This document shows, one piece after another, positions 52,736-63,726 of a stretch of DNA of 64,000 bases. Each line of letters begins with the position of its first letter. The stretch's first letter is position 1. The position numbers and the translations under genes were made by a program. The stretch covers positions 28,413,558-28,477,557 of the forward strand of contig OX336336.1 in assembly GCA_946902875.1 (NCBI GenBank), read 5' to 3'. The notes under the pieces were generated by a model. That model saw only the letters and a list, made by a program, of their open reading frames with translations, searched no databases and had not been told where the DNA came from. Source of the DNA: Nematopogon swammerdamellus. Its lineage: Eukaryota; Arthropoda; Insecta; Lepidoptera; Adelidae.

Positions 52736-54433
52736 AGCTAAAAAAGGGCACAATATCGACAGATGAACGACATTTTATGGACATAAGGATATACGACAGA
52801 ACATTCAAGGCGTTAATAGATACTGGATCTATGTATTCATTCATAAATGAAGATATTTGGGAATACAGCAAACAAAAGGACAAGACAAGACACAGACAAG
52901 ACAAAAGGACAGAAACGAAATAAAAACAAAAGCATAAACGTAATATTGGCAGACAGCAGTAAGCTCCAAATACAAGATCACATCGAGATAACAACAGAAA
53001 TTCAAGGAAAAATATTAGAGCACGGATTCTATGTGATGCCAAAACTTTCGTCAAAAATTATTATGGGAATGGATTTACTTGATCGTTTAGGATTCAGATG
53101 GCATTTCGATACAATGCCAGAAGAGGACGCATATATTGCCACAGTTGAAAATAACCACCTGTCAGGAGGAGAACGGTCACAGCTACAACGATTTTTAAAT
53201 GAAGAGTTGCCAATATTACGGAACATTAGACACAGAACATCGCTAATTCAACATTCGATTAAACTAAAAACCAATACACCAGTAAAACAGAAATATTTTC
53301 CAAGAAATCCAAAAATGCAACAACATATCGACGAAGAAATTAAGAAGATGTTGAATGAAGGAGTAATTGAAAAATCGGACAGCCCATACAGTTCACCTGT
53401 AGTCTTAGTAAGGAAATCGAACGGAGACTACCGTTTCTGCATTGACTTTCGGAAAGTAAACGAAATATCAGTAATGGACGCATACCCGTTACCACAAATA
53501 AACCACAATCTGGAAAAATTACGGAAGGCGAAATACATATCAACTCTAGACTTAAAAAACGGGTATTGGCAAGTGCCGATGGCACAAGAAAGTAAAAAGA
53601 TCACCGCGTTTACAGTGCCCGGAAGAGGACTGTACCAATTTAAAGTAATGCCATTTGGGCTCCACTCAGCACCGGCAACGTTCCAGAGATTGCTAGATAC
53701 AGTCATCGGCCCGGAGATGGAACCAAATGCATTTGCGTATCTAGATGATATAATCATTATTAGCGAAAATTTCAAAGAGCACTTAGAGCATTTAAAGAAA
53801 GTATTCAGAAGGCTAAGACATGCTAACCTCAAAATTAACGAAGAAAAATGCAAATTCTGCCAACCGGAATTGAAATATCTAGGACATATTATTAACAAAG
53901 AAGGCATAATGACAGACCCCGAAAAAGTGGAAGCAATAAAAGGAATAAATACACCCAAAAATATAAGAGAACTAAGACGAGTGCTAGGCATGACCTCGTG
54001 GTACAGAAAATTCATACCGAAGTACGCAAACATTACGGAACCACTCACGAAACTGTTAAAGAAGAAAGAAAGATTCAAGTGGGGAGCAGAACAGGATAAG
54101 GCACTAGAAGCCCTCAAAACACATCTCACCACAGCACCTATCCTGACCTGCCCAAACTTCAATAAACCGTTCAAGATAGAAACAGACGCAAGCGACGTTG
54201 GAATCGGCGTAGTACTGACACAGGAGGAAGATGGCCATGATAGAGTTATCGTATATGCAAGCCGATCACTTAACAAGTGTGAACTAAAAATATTCGGCCT
54301 CCGAAAAAGAATGCCTAGCAGTTGTATGGGGAATAAGAAAAATGAAGCAATATGTGGAAGGATACCACTTCACGGTAATAACGGATCATCAAGCTTTGAA
54401 ATGGCTACACACGATGAAGAACCCCTCAGGTAG
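52660..54433 (+). pseudogene. pol: Pol part 1, broken by a 25-bp insertion (copy B)
   Basis: The protease with LIDTGS is encoded before the break and the RT with YLDD after it. A 25-bp insertion of GACAAGACA-like repeats at about 52885-52915 shifts the frame, so the upstream frame ends at 52923. The downstream frame runs 52847-54433 in its own phase. A His-to-Asn change follows in the RT (NHNLEK here, NHTLEK in copy A at that site differs as Thr to Asn). Because copy A is open across this point, the insertion is the derived state. No active Gag-Pol can come from this copy. Confidence 0.85.
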
Positions 54434-55760
54434 ACTCGCAAGATGGGCACTGGAACTGCAACAATACGAATTCGACATAGTATACAGGAAAGGAAGTCTA
54501 AACAAAGTCGCAGACACACTGTCACGAAGCCCACTAGCGAGTATACAAAGGACTATCAAGTGCAAGTGGTATGAAAATTTAAAAGAGAAAATACATAACC
54601 AACCGAATGAAAACCCAGAATATGAAATAAGGGAAAACAACGTTTATAGAAGAATTTCAAACCCCTCATACGCTGTGAAACTGGATCCAGAAACGGAATG
54701 GAAGTTATGTATACCAACGAGCAAAAGAGAAGAAGTATTGGCAGAAAACCATGATGCGGCCACGTCGGGACACCTAGGCACGGCGAAAACACTAACTAGA
54801 ATCGCCCAAAGATATTACTGGCCAGGGATGTTCCGAGATGTAGCCAAATACGTAAGAAGATGTCAAGTGTGTCAAACACATAAACCAGAACAAAGGAAGA
54901 TACCCGGATACATGTATGGACAACCAGTGGAACGACCATGGCAAGTAGTATGCACGGATTTTATTGGACCGTTACCACGATCGTCAAAAGGGCATACCTT
55001 CATGATAGTATTCCACGATAAATTTACAAAATGGGTGGAAGTGAAACCACTAAGGCAGGCAACAGCCAGCGCAGCTACCAATGCGGTCAAAGATTGCATA
55101 GTAATGCGGTTCGGTTGCCCCGACACAATAATTACGGATAACGGGACACAGTTTACGAGCAAAATATTTCGCGAACAGTTAAAAGAATATGGCATCGAAC
55201 ACCGGCTAACTCCAGCGTATACACCGCAGACAAACCCCATCGAGAGAACAAACAAGACCCTAGAGACTATGATATCGTGTTATATAGAAACGAATCACAA
55301 AACATGGGATCTCTACTTAGCGGAATTTGTCCTGAGTTTGAATACGAGCGTTCAAGAATCTACAAAGTTCACGCCCGCGTTTCTGATGACAGGGAGAGAA
55401 TTTAAAATGCCAAAGGACCGCAACCAAGCGCCTACCCCAGCGCTGGAGCAACACGACAAAGCTTCCAAAATAAAAGAAATACATGAAGTAGTCAAAGTTA
55501 ACCAAGGCCAGGCTTTCCAAAAGCAACGTCACCATTACAACCTCAGGCGGAGAGAATGGATACCGAAAATAGGAGACAAGGTCTACAAAAGGGAACACGT
55601 ACTTTCGAATGCATCAAAACATTTCGCAGCTAAGTTAGCCCCTAAATTTGCAGGTCCATACGAAATTATAGAGAAAAGGTCACCGGTAGTTTTCGTGTTA
55701 AAAGATGGGAAGAAAAGGTACATAACGCATATTAAAGATTTAAAGGATGGAAACCCTTGA
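54292..55760 (+). CDS. pol: Pol part 2: RNase H end and integrase (copy B)
   Basis: Same content as 35470-36938: RNase H end, HHCC finger, D206, D266, E301 and the GPY/F-type end. One change lies near the second catalytic Asp (FTSKIF here, FTGKIF in copy A). The RNase H frame break at the A-run (54286-54290) is shared with copy A. Confidence 0.9.
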
Positions 55761-55918
55761 GAAGGTGCTGAAGATGTTAAATGATTTTTTGTTGCTGTGT
55801 AGTTACATATAGGATAGGATAAGACAAGTCGGTAGAGATAGAGTTTTATGATTATTAAATGAATTTAATGATTTTTTCCCTGTGTACAGATGCAAAAATC
55901 TCCTACGCACCGGGGGAG

Positions 55919-56700
55919 TGTGACGATGACGTCACATAAAGCGAGACTGACGCCCGGCGGCGGCAGCGCGGCTCGACGGACAGCGAGGCGAGCGCGGTGC
56001 AGCTACCTACAGCCGGCCGGCACACACACCACCACACGGCCGGACACACCGACGCTCACTCGCGCGCCAGCGGCTAATATAAATACGGCCGCGCAGCCAA
56101 CGGTTAGTCAGTCTGAGCTCGACTAGCGACTCAGACGGTCCCCCTGCCCCCCCTGTTCGATCGGTGGCCTCCGCTTTGATCACAGGCATCCTCTTCCCTT
56201 ACCCCGCAGTACCAGCGATCGGTGGCCTCCGCACGAACGCAGTACTGCTCCCTTCTGCTTGATCGGTGGTCTCCGCTTTGATCGCAGATCCCCCCCGCTC
56301 CTTCCCCCTCTTACCCCACAGTACCAGCGATCGGTGGCCTCCGCACGAACGCAGTACTGATCCCTCCTGCTCGATCGGTGGTCTCCGCTTTGATCGCAGG
56401 CCCCCCGCCTATTACCCAAGTAGGCACCAACACCTTGTCCTGCCTTATCCAATATACGTAAGATATCGATAGGCAGCGACACTCGGTTATGGTTAGGAAG
56501 ATTTATTAGGGATAGATTATATATAGAGGATAAGTAATTAGTAATAAGCCATGTACACATAAACAGCGTTTTAGATAATAAATGAAAGATATTCACATAA
56601 GTCACATCGATGTTTTACTAAGTACTCCTCGATAGGAAACCGTAAGCATTCCCGCCATTAGGTAGGTAGGATACCCGAGTACGGGGAATGCTACGTCACT
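55919..56700 (+). repeat. 3' LTR (copy B)
   Basis: 782 bp, ends CGTCACT and has the 3'-specific CTCTTCCCTT base, as in copy A. Confidence 0.95.
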
Positions 56701-57061
56701 ATGTGATCTTGTATTCGCCACTTGTTCCCTTAATTTCATTTCGGGTACACTGAACTGGACGGAAAACACGAACTATTTACATAGCCGTTTCGACCGACGT
56801 TTCATTCAGTGCGGTGGTACCAACCCGGGTTGGATAAACCGAACCACCTAGTAAGAAGGAAAGGGACCTACAGTTTTACGTGGAATCCGTACCAGGGTCG
56901 CTCCAACGGTTGAACGGTCACCCATCCAAGTAGATACTGACCGCGCCCAGGTGTGCTTAACAACAATCGACCGACCGCACCACTGAGCTACCAATGATGA
57001 CATACGTCGTTAGTCTTTTTCCTAAGCTTTGAACACGTAGCATGGAGTTTTGAATATAATA

Positions 57062-57322
57062 AAATCCCTTTTTCACCTCCGCTCAACGTGCACTGGTCAG
57101 GTATTGCATCCCTATAAGCTGGACTTACCACGGATGCGTAACAATCGTTTCTGCAGATCCTTCCTCCACAGAACTGGTAAACTCTGAAACGCTCTCTCTG
57201 CCCACCTATTCCTCCCAAGTACAGTCTCGGGTCTTTCAAGAGAGGCGTGAATACGCACATGCCGGGCCGGCATGGCATTCGCAACCCCAACGTAAGACCG
57301 AATGTCCATGGGCGTCGTACGG
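57062..57322 (+). pseudogene. LINE L1-family fragment (copy B)
   Basis: Duplicate of 38240-38500. Confidence 0.7.
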
Positions 57323-57816
57323 GTGCCCCGGCGTTTTCTATAATCTTTATATATGTGTATAGCGTGGTTAGATAGTGTCGTAAGTGTCCCACATCAAAGT
57401 CTGCCTTGGGCAACAAAGTGTACTAAGTGTCGTGAACGAACTCCTGGCCTAGGCAACACGGAAAGTGCTTAATCACCGTACCGCGGAGATTCTAGACCTG
57501 AAAGTTTGCGATGAGGGCCGGTTTTGGCAATATTGGCGTCTGGGCAGAGTGTGGCGACGCTTCAAAACAAAAACACAATCAATTTTTTACTAAACAGCGT
57601 GTGAACTGTAGAGAATTTTAACATACATTATTTTAGTCAAAGAGAATTTTAGTTTTTATAATTTGTATTAGTTTTATTCATAATTTTTAGTTTTCATTTC
57701 ATCACGTATAAACTTTATAAAACTTGAATAGTTACAAAAAGTTGTGCACATTTTTTATTTATTTACTTATTTCAAGAAAATAACCTTAACCGAACCCGAA
57801 AAAAGTGTTTCTTATG

Positions 57817-58166
57817 TAGTTAATCCGGTATGGGTGGCTGAGTCAGAGGGGTCAAAGCACATGCTCCGATCAGCCAATATCACCTCCGAGAAGGTAGGTG
57901 CCACACCGAAGACTTCCCTGGATTCCTGGCTATACTGGACTAGAGGAGAACACAACCGAGGCTGCTATGCGGCCATCTTACGTCCAGTACCGTGGTACCA
58001 ACCCAGTCGGCTACAATTTGAGCCTACCACCTAGTAAGGGGCACGGGAAGGGACCTACAGTTTTACACCGAACGGTTAAGCAGCAGGTGTAGGTATGCAC
58101 GTAAATTTTTTCATCAGAAAAAACTCATTGGTACACGCCGCCGACCGGATTCGAACCTCGGACAGA
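57817..58166 (-). mobile_element. SINE-B (copy B)
   Basis: Duplicate of 38996-39345. A 1-bp T deletion (GTGTTTCTT against GTGTTTTCTT) lies just outside its left end. Confidence 0.8.
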
Positions 58167-58421
58167 GCGCCAATAATGACCGGTTTAGTTTAGTATTTAT
58201 CCGTGTTGCCATCCTTGACAGTCGCGTTGGTAGGGGCATCTCTAACCGTCAGATTTATTGCACAAGTATTAGACGCAAGTATTTAATTAACTAGCATGTA
58301 CTATTATTATTATTACTCCCATGTATTATTCTCATTATTAATATTTTATCTTCAATTCTCACGCTTAACTTTTTGCTACTACCTACTTACATTCCACTAT
58401 ATTGATCAAATCTCAAACATC

Positions 58422-58511
58422 CAAAGGTTGACTGTAAGAAACCTCTGTAAGGGATAAGTCCGCCTTTGCACCTTATGTAAATTTTCTAATGTACTATTAC
58501 TGTATCCTTTA
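58422..58511 (+). repeat. LINE 3' UTR fragment (copy B)
   Basis: Duplicate of 39601-39690. Confidence 0.5.
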
Positions 58512-58614
58512 TTTCACATATTGAAAATTTTACATTAATTTTATATATATTATACAAAAAAGTAATAAAAATACACAAAATTAATATAAAAATTCTATTA
58601 TTATTATACTGTTA

Positions 58615-58872
58615 TTATTGTTGCAATAAAGCATTAATATCTATATATCGGCCCTGGCGGCCCCCTACAGAGGAGACGCCCCTGGCGATCGCCCCCCCGA
58701 CGACCGGGCCAGGCAGAAGATTGGTTCGTGGAGCTAAGCTGAGGCGCGTCGCCAGATCTAGTAAGTTCGATTTATCTTGTGCGACGCTCGAGAGTGTGTC
58801 GATCGTCAGACAAGACAGAGTGCCCGCAATGACGGGACTCTTTGCACCAATCGGTGAGTCACGAAGCTTCAC
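58615..58872 (-). CDS. GC-rich coding-like fragment, unrecognised (copy B)
   Basis: Translation identical to 39794-40051, ending GRYIDINALLQQ. See copy A for the reasons it may be real. Confidence 0.4.
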   Translation of the reverse strand: MKLRDSPIGAKSPVIAGTLSCLTIDTLSSVAQDKSNLLDLATRLSLAPRTNLLPGPVVGGAIARGVSSVGGRQGRYIDINALLQQ

Positions 58873-58964
58873 AATTTTGTTATCGAATATTTAATCTACT
58901 AGGAAAGTTGTTTTAAAACAATTTGACAAAAACAACTTTACAGCATGAAGCTTTTATAATAATA

Positions 58965-59651
58965 CTAGCTTTTGCCCGCGGCTTCGCTTGCGTGAAATTC
59001 GTGTTTAAAAAGAAGAAAATGTAAGTCAGCCTCGATAGCTCAGTGGTGCAGACAGTCAACTGTCGCTATTGAATGTTAAGCAACGCTGGGTGCGGTCAGT
59101 ACTTGGATGGGTGACCGCTGACCGTTGGAGGCTGACCGAGGTTCGGATTCCTCGTAAAACTGTAGGTCCCTTCCCTCCTAATCTTACTTGGTGGTAGGGT
59201 TTAACTCGCCCGGGTTGGTACCACAGCACTGAATGAAACGTCGGTCAAAACGGTTATGTAAATAGTTTGTGTTTTCCGGCCAGTTCAGTGTAGCCGGCAC
59301 GATCAAAGGGGGAAGCACTGACATGGCACCTAGTTCACCCGGTGTTATGGGCTGACATCACGGACGTTGTAGGTGATGCAGCCAACCGTGTCAGTTTCCA
59401 TAAAAAAAAAAAAAAGTAAGCCCGCTACCGTACCTTTATTTCGGCGCGCGGAACAATTCGGTTTGTATGAGAGCCACATTTTAGCGTATCCGGAAGTGAA
59501 TTTTATTTAGCCTATCCAGTAGTGTCCCGTATAGTTAAATGTGAGTGTACTAAGTTTCATCGAATTCGGATTATCGGTTTATGAGTTATGGAGGAACATA
59601 CATACATACATTCATACACACAGAAAAGATTTCTTAAAATCGTCAATAAAT
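58965..59651 (+). repeat. CCCGCGGCTTCGC repeat with nested SINE-A (copy B)
   Basis: Duplicate of 40144-40830; the SINE-A occupies about 59026-59415 with the same GTAAG flanks. One substitution is seen (GGTTTATGAGTTATGG against GGTTTAAGAGTTATGG). Confidence 0.8.
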
Positions 59652-59862
59652 TTTTAGTATCATACATAGAGTCCACAAACACAATATCTCATACATAAAA
59701 CAAAGTAACTTACTCCATGATTATCCCTTACAGATTTATTATTATTAGTATTGAATAGAGCGCGTTTTTATGTTTCCTATTAGGAAGCCTATTAGTCCTA
59801 TTACTAAGCCTACGCCGTCCGTATGTCTGTCTGTCCTATCTTTAAAGGGATGACGGTTCGGC

Positions 59863-60133
59863 TCGACCGTTGGAGGCTGACCGTGGTTCGGATTCCACGT
59901 AGGTCCCTTCCTTTCTTACCTTACTAGGTGGTAGCTTTGAGTGGTTCGATACCACCGTACTGAAGGAAACCGGTTGAAACGGCTATGTAAACGGTTCATG
60001 TTTTGCGTCTCAGTGTAACAGGCACGACCGAAGGAAAGCACTGACATGGCACCTAGTTCAACAAGATGTTATAAGCTGACATCACGGATGTAGTAGGTGA
60101 TGTAGCCAATCCTATTAGTTTCCATAAAACAAA
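59863..60133 (+). mobile_element. SINE-A, 5' truncated (copy B)
   Basis: Duplicate of 41042-41312. The short SINE tail follows at 60389-60449 and the LINE L1 fragment at 60521-60751. Confidence 0.7.
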
Positions 60134-61453
60134 ATTGAATCTAAAATTGTATTTACGGCGGCCAGTCACAACAACCATCGCTGTTGACGCGCTGAGTGAA
60201 AAGCGGACAGGTAATTTCAGAAGGAAACATTATTTTGTGCTGTGACTCTAATCTGTTCGACAAACTTGCGTTTTTACCACAGAACATAAAAACCTGCGAT
60301 CCTTAAATAGTCCAAAATGATTTCCGCTTATTTACTTAAAGGAGTCGGGGGACCGCTAAATAAATACCTGCGCAGCTCTAAGTTTTTTGTTTTATGGAAA
60401 CTGACACGGATAGCTACATCACCTACAACATCCGTGATGTCAGCCCATCGATCTCGAAGGCGTGAATGTGAACACAGCTCGGCTTTCGGCCTCATCCTTA
60501 GTTACCTACTTTCTTAGAGAAGGTTTATCGTTTATCTGTTCCGCAGATAATTGCTCCACAAAACCGGTAAACTCTGAAATGCTTTCCCCAAGTACAGTCT
60601 CGGGTCCTTCAGGAGATTCATGAATCTACATACCTGTTAGGCCGGCATGACATTCACAACCCCCGGATGCGACGAATGTCCACGGGCGTCGTTAGACACC
60701 TTATGGATGGCTCGGTGCAACATGTCGCGATTACTATATGAAAAATCTAAAGCTCGGTCTTTGGCCTCACCTTAGTTAATTTCTTCGAGAGAGAACTAAG
60801 TTTACGCGAACTAAGCCCGGCCTTCGGCCTCGATATTATAGTGACTTGAAAACAAACTGAGATTTTTTTTGCATGGGAATGTGAACTAGCCTTCATAATA
60901 ATAAATTCATCGCACTAAGGAGTAATTAGTTTTCTATGTTCTGTGGGTTTTCCGGTCTGAATACAATTGTCCTACTGTTGCCCTGCGGGCATGGAGACGA
61001 AACTTTTCTTTTAAAAGTAAAAAAAAGCGAACAAGAAAATGCGGATTAAAATAAGATTAACTAGACAGTGAATCATATTTTGCAAGTTAAATAAAGTCAC
61101 CTTGTTTCTTTTTTCGCTACAGGAGTCGATAAAATATTACGAAACTTTGTTATCCATCTTGTAAAAGGCATACCTACTCTGTGCCTTGGATTCCTGTACT
61201 TCGAAACATTAAGTGTAAAGTTCGAAACTATTTGGCGTTACTAGTTGGTGGTCACCGCCCCTCCCCCCCCTCCCGCAACGTTCAAACAATTTTATAATTT
61301 CTGGAATTATTATCTCAGTAATTGTTATAAATGGAAACATACTTTCTTAGCAAAAGGTGTTTAATATGTAAAAGAGAGTTTTTTAAAAATATTTAATAAA
61401 TATAAAAAAATTACCCCCCTTTTTTATAAATTATATTATTATTTTAATATGAT

Positions 61454-61500
61454 CTATTTCCGATACAGAACACCCCCTTTACGTTTCAACAGTTAAAAAA
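61454..61500 (+). repeat. Fragment of the TIR element found at 61979
   Basis: CTATTTCCGATACAGAACACCCCCTTT resembles the right interior of the element at 61979-62248 (CTATTTCGCGTACAGAATCACCCCC). It starts exactly at the right edge of duplication copy B. Confidence 0.5.
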
Positions 61501-61599
61501 AAAGACCTATATATTGATTGAGATAGTTCTGAAAATTCTTTAGTAGCTTTCTAAAATTCATGTCACTATTCTTTCACATAAAGAAATGGAATCGGGTCT

Positions 61600-61922
61600 T
61601 GGCCTCCCCCAGAAGAAAATCTTGGTTACGGCAATGGCCACACGCTGCATCGCGACAAGCGGGGTAAGCAGGGTAATCGGTGTTGTGCTGCACGGACTCT
61701 GGTAAATTACAGCGCAACACCGACCACTAGTTTCGCAAAGTATTCGGACAAGATAACCACGCGTATCAGGCAGCAAATAAGGCACGAAGACCCACCTTCT
61801 GAATGACTTGGTGGAAGAAGGACCGCACTTCATCTTGTCCTTATCCCTTAGTCGCCTCTTATAATATGGACGGGAAGTGATGCACTGCGGCTATTTTATT
61901 TAAGTACAGGCCCACACGGTAT
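61600..61922 (-). mobile_element. SINE-D, near full length, divergent
   Basis: Reverse copy with the head at 61922 (ACCGTGTGGGCCTGTACTT on minus), the CACCAAGTCATTCAGAAGG region and the ACAACACCGATTACCCTG region. The (TATG)n tail is replaced by unrelated sequence. Confidence 0.75.
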
Positions 61923-61978
61923 CTTTAGGAACGATTATAATATTATAAAAAAATATTAAATATGGTTATTTTATTATA

Positions 61979-62248
61979 CACGGTGTTGCAGTTGCCCCCG
62001 TAATATATTTAACTGACATAAAGGGGTTATTCTATATGTGAAACTAAACAACTTCTGTGGCGAAAAAATTTGTTTTTTCACGAAACAAAATTTTTTTTCC
62101 ATACAAATTTTAAATACCTATTCTCAAAAAGTATGGAGAAAAAAAATTTTTTTTCTTTCAAATTAAAAAGTCGTAGAACAAAAGTTGTTCTATTTCGCGT
62201 ACAGAATCACCCCCTTTCGGTTTTTACGGTTGGGGTTGCAACACCGTG
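61979..62248. mobile_element. 270-bp terminal-inverted-repeat element (MITE)
   Basis: The outer 12 bp CACGGTGTTGCA and TGCAACACCGTG are perfect inverted repeats, with weaker pairing for another 14 bp. TATA flanks both sides (61975-61978 and 62249-62252), so the target duplication is TATA or TA. The interior is A/T-rich with further self-complementary runs. It could be Tc1/mariner-like or another superfamily. Confidence 0.65.
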
Positions 62249-62343
62249 TATATAAGCTACCCTTTCAAGTGTCGCCATCTAGCGGAGAGCGGTGATATCT
62301 CATTAGCTAGTACTGTACACCGATCGAGTCTAAAGCCGCTTGT

Positions 62344-62474
62344 CCTGCGAATGTTTTTTTCGAAACGTTACACAGAAATATCGAAACATTGGGGCGTGGC
62401 CATACACATTTGTATGAAAACAAATGTATTTGTTTAATGTTTCTTGTGTAATGTTTCGAAAAAACATGCGCAGG
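62344..62474. repeat. Imperfect hairpin, ~35-bp arms
   Basis: The left arm 62344-62379 and right arm 62440-62474 pair (TTTTTTCGAAAC with GTTTCGAAAAAA), tipped by CCTGCG/CGCAGG. An inner ACATTTG-TATGAAAA-CAAATGT palindrome lies in the loop. Confidence 0.75.
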
Positions 62475-63204
62475 AGACGCGGCATAAGAGTGGCCTAGAC
62501 CAGGCCGGCGACACGGTTGAATGTATCGTGTAAGCAACCGCGCGTGCGCATGTGTGTGTTCCGGGGTGGGTGCGGGTCGTCGGGAGCGGTCGGACGACCT
62601 CACGGGAGGTGACTCGTCGCACGGGCTGCTGCTAGCTAGCATTTATTGTTCTTTCGTTTAGCAAGCGATGCGGTGTCGCGGCGTTCGCCCGCTGCTCATC
62701 TTTCTCTTTCTGGAACCGAGCTCTCTCGCTCGCTCATTCCACCCGTACTCTGCGTTTACTAACCCTATCGTTCTTAGCGGGCTCAAGCTACATACGCATC
62801 TCCGTGCGTATCTATAGATCAACTAAACTCACACGCACAGGGTCGTGTCGCTTCTGGGCGTTAGCCCTATTTCTCTCTTCTGTGCCTAGACGAAATAAAA
62901 ATTTACGTAAAATACGAACGCCGCCAGCCGCCGCGGCGTCTGTGTAACTTTCGTTTCGTTCGACGTAATTGCTTATTTTGTCTTGATTTCCGGAGGTCGC
63001 GTGTCGGGGCGCAGTTTGCCAGATTTTCCGCTTTTTTTTTGTGGCACATATTTATTACTGGGTTGTCGTCGCCGCTGCGGACAGCGCGGCGCAAACGTTG
63101 ATATATTAGCAACGATATGATCTCATCTGAAACTAATAGATACGCCCCTTCAGACCGACGACGACGCGACTTACGAACGACCGTACCAGAATATTTCGCC
63201 CTTT
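62475..63204. other. GC-richer unique sequence, promoter-like in places
   Basis: It does not match any repeat elsewhere in the window. It contains GAGCTCTCTCGCTCGCTC (GAGA/CT-rich) at 62718-62735 and several CpG-rich stretches, but no long frame or splice pattern. It is the best candidate in the window for host regulatory or 5' UTR sequence, though unproven. Confidence 0.35.
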
Positions 63205-63551
63205 CGAAACAAAATGAAATGAGATGAAACGAAATGACACGAAATTAAACAAAATGAAACGAAATTAAACGAAATGAAATGAATGAAATGAAACGAAATG
63301 AAACAAAATGAAACCAAATTAAACCAAATGAAATGAAATGAAACTAAATGAAACGAAATGAAACAAAATGAAACGAAATGAAACGAAATGAAACGAAATG
63401 AAACAAAATGAAACGAAATGAAACGAAATTAAACAAAATGAAACGAAATGAAACGAAATGAAACGAAATGAAACGAAATAAAATGAAATGAAACGAAATG
63501 AAACGAAATGAAATGAAATTAAACGAAATGAAACGAAATGAAATGAAATGA
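63205..63551. repeat. Pentanucleotide array (GAAAT/GAAAC)n, ~347 bp
   Basis: About 69 units of AAATG/AAACG-type pentamers with occasional TTAAA variants. On minus the array is preceded by CCAATAAATC, so it starts at a polyadenylation-like signal, as a LINE 3' tail would. Confidence 0.9.
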
Positions 63552-63726
63552 TTTATTGGTTCGTCACACAACAACAACTAACAAAACAACACAAATGAAC
63601 ACACACATGTGACGAAAAGTGAGCACACTCACTATGCACTACAGCGAAGCTGATTTTCAGGAAACTCAAGGGGAGACTCAAGAGTCCAACCAAAACCGAC
63701 AAACCAATCAAAGAATATAATGTTAT
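63552..63726 (-). repeat. Putative LINE 3' end adjoining the pentamer array
   Basis: On minus the sequence leads through GTGTGACGAACCAATAAATC into (CATTT)n. It has the position and signal of a non-LTR element 3' UTR, but there is no coding remnant. Confidence 0.35.

Larger units (their letters stand above)
51005..56700 (+). mobile_element. Ty3/Gypsy LTR retrotransposon, full length (copy B)
   Basis: 5696 bp, 25 bp longer than copy A. PBS at 51789-51800, purine tract at 55907-55918, no env. Same insertion point and flanks as copy A, so the two are duplicates and not separate insertions. It carries two frame breaks in pol, against one in copy A. Confidence 0.95.
50919..57002 (-). mobile_element. 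SINE-A split by the LTR retrotransposon (copy B)
   Basis: Same interruption as in copy A, with the left part at 50919-51004 and the right part from about 56722 to 57002. Confidence 0.8.
42687..61453 (+). repeat. 18.8-kb tandem segmental duplication, copy B
   Basis: Repeats 24382-42634 in order and orientation. Size differences come mainly from a 492-bp tandem unit (around 47987-48478) and a 25-bp insertion (around 52885-52915), plus 1-bp homopolymer changes. The right edge falls at GAT just before CTATTTCCGATACAG. Confidence 0.95.

Noticed and set aside
51005..56700. Two independent insertions of the LTR element
   Set aside because: Both copies sit at the same base of the same SINE-A, with the same flanks and the same LTR difference, within a larger duplicated block.
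62475..63204. A host gene first exon with GAGA-type promoter
   Set aside because: CT-rich and CpG-rich stretches are present, but no start codon context, splice site or long frame can be supported.
63344..63577. A 77-codon ORF of FISFRFISF repeats
   Set aside because: It is a translation of the GAAAY pentamer array, which cannot contain stops in that frame.
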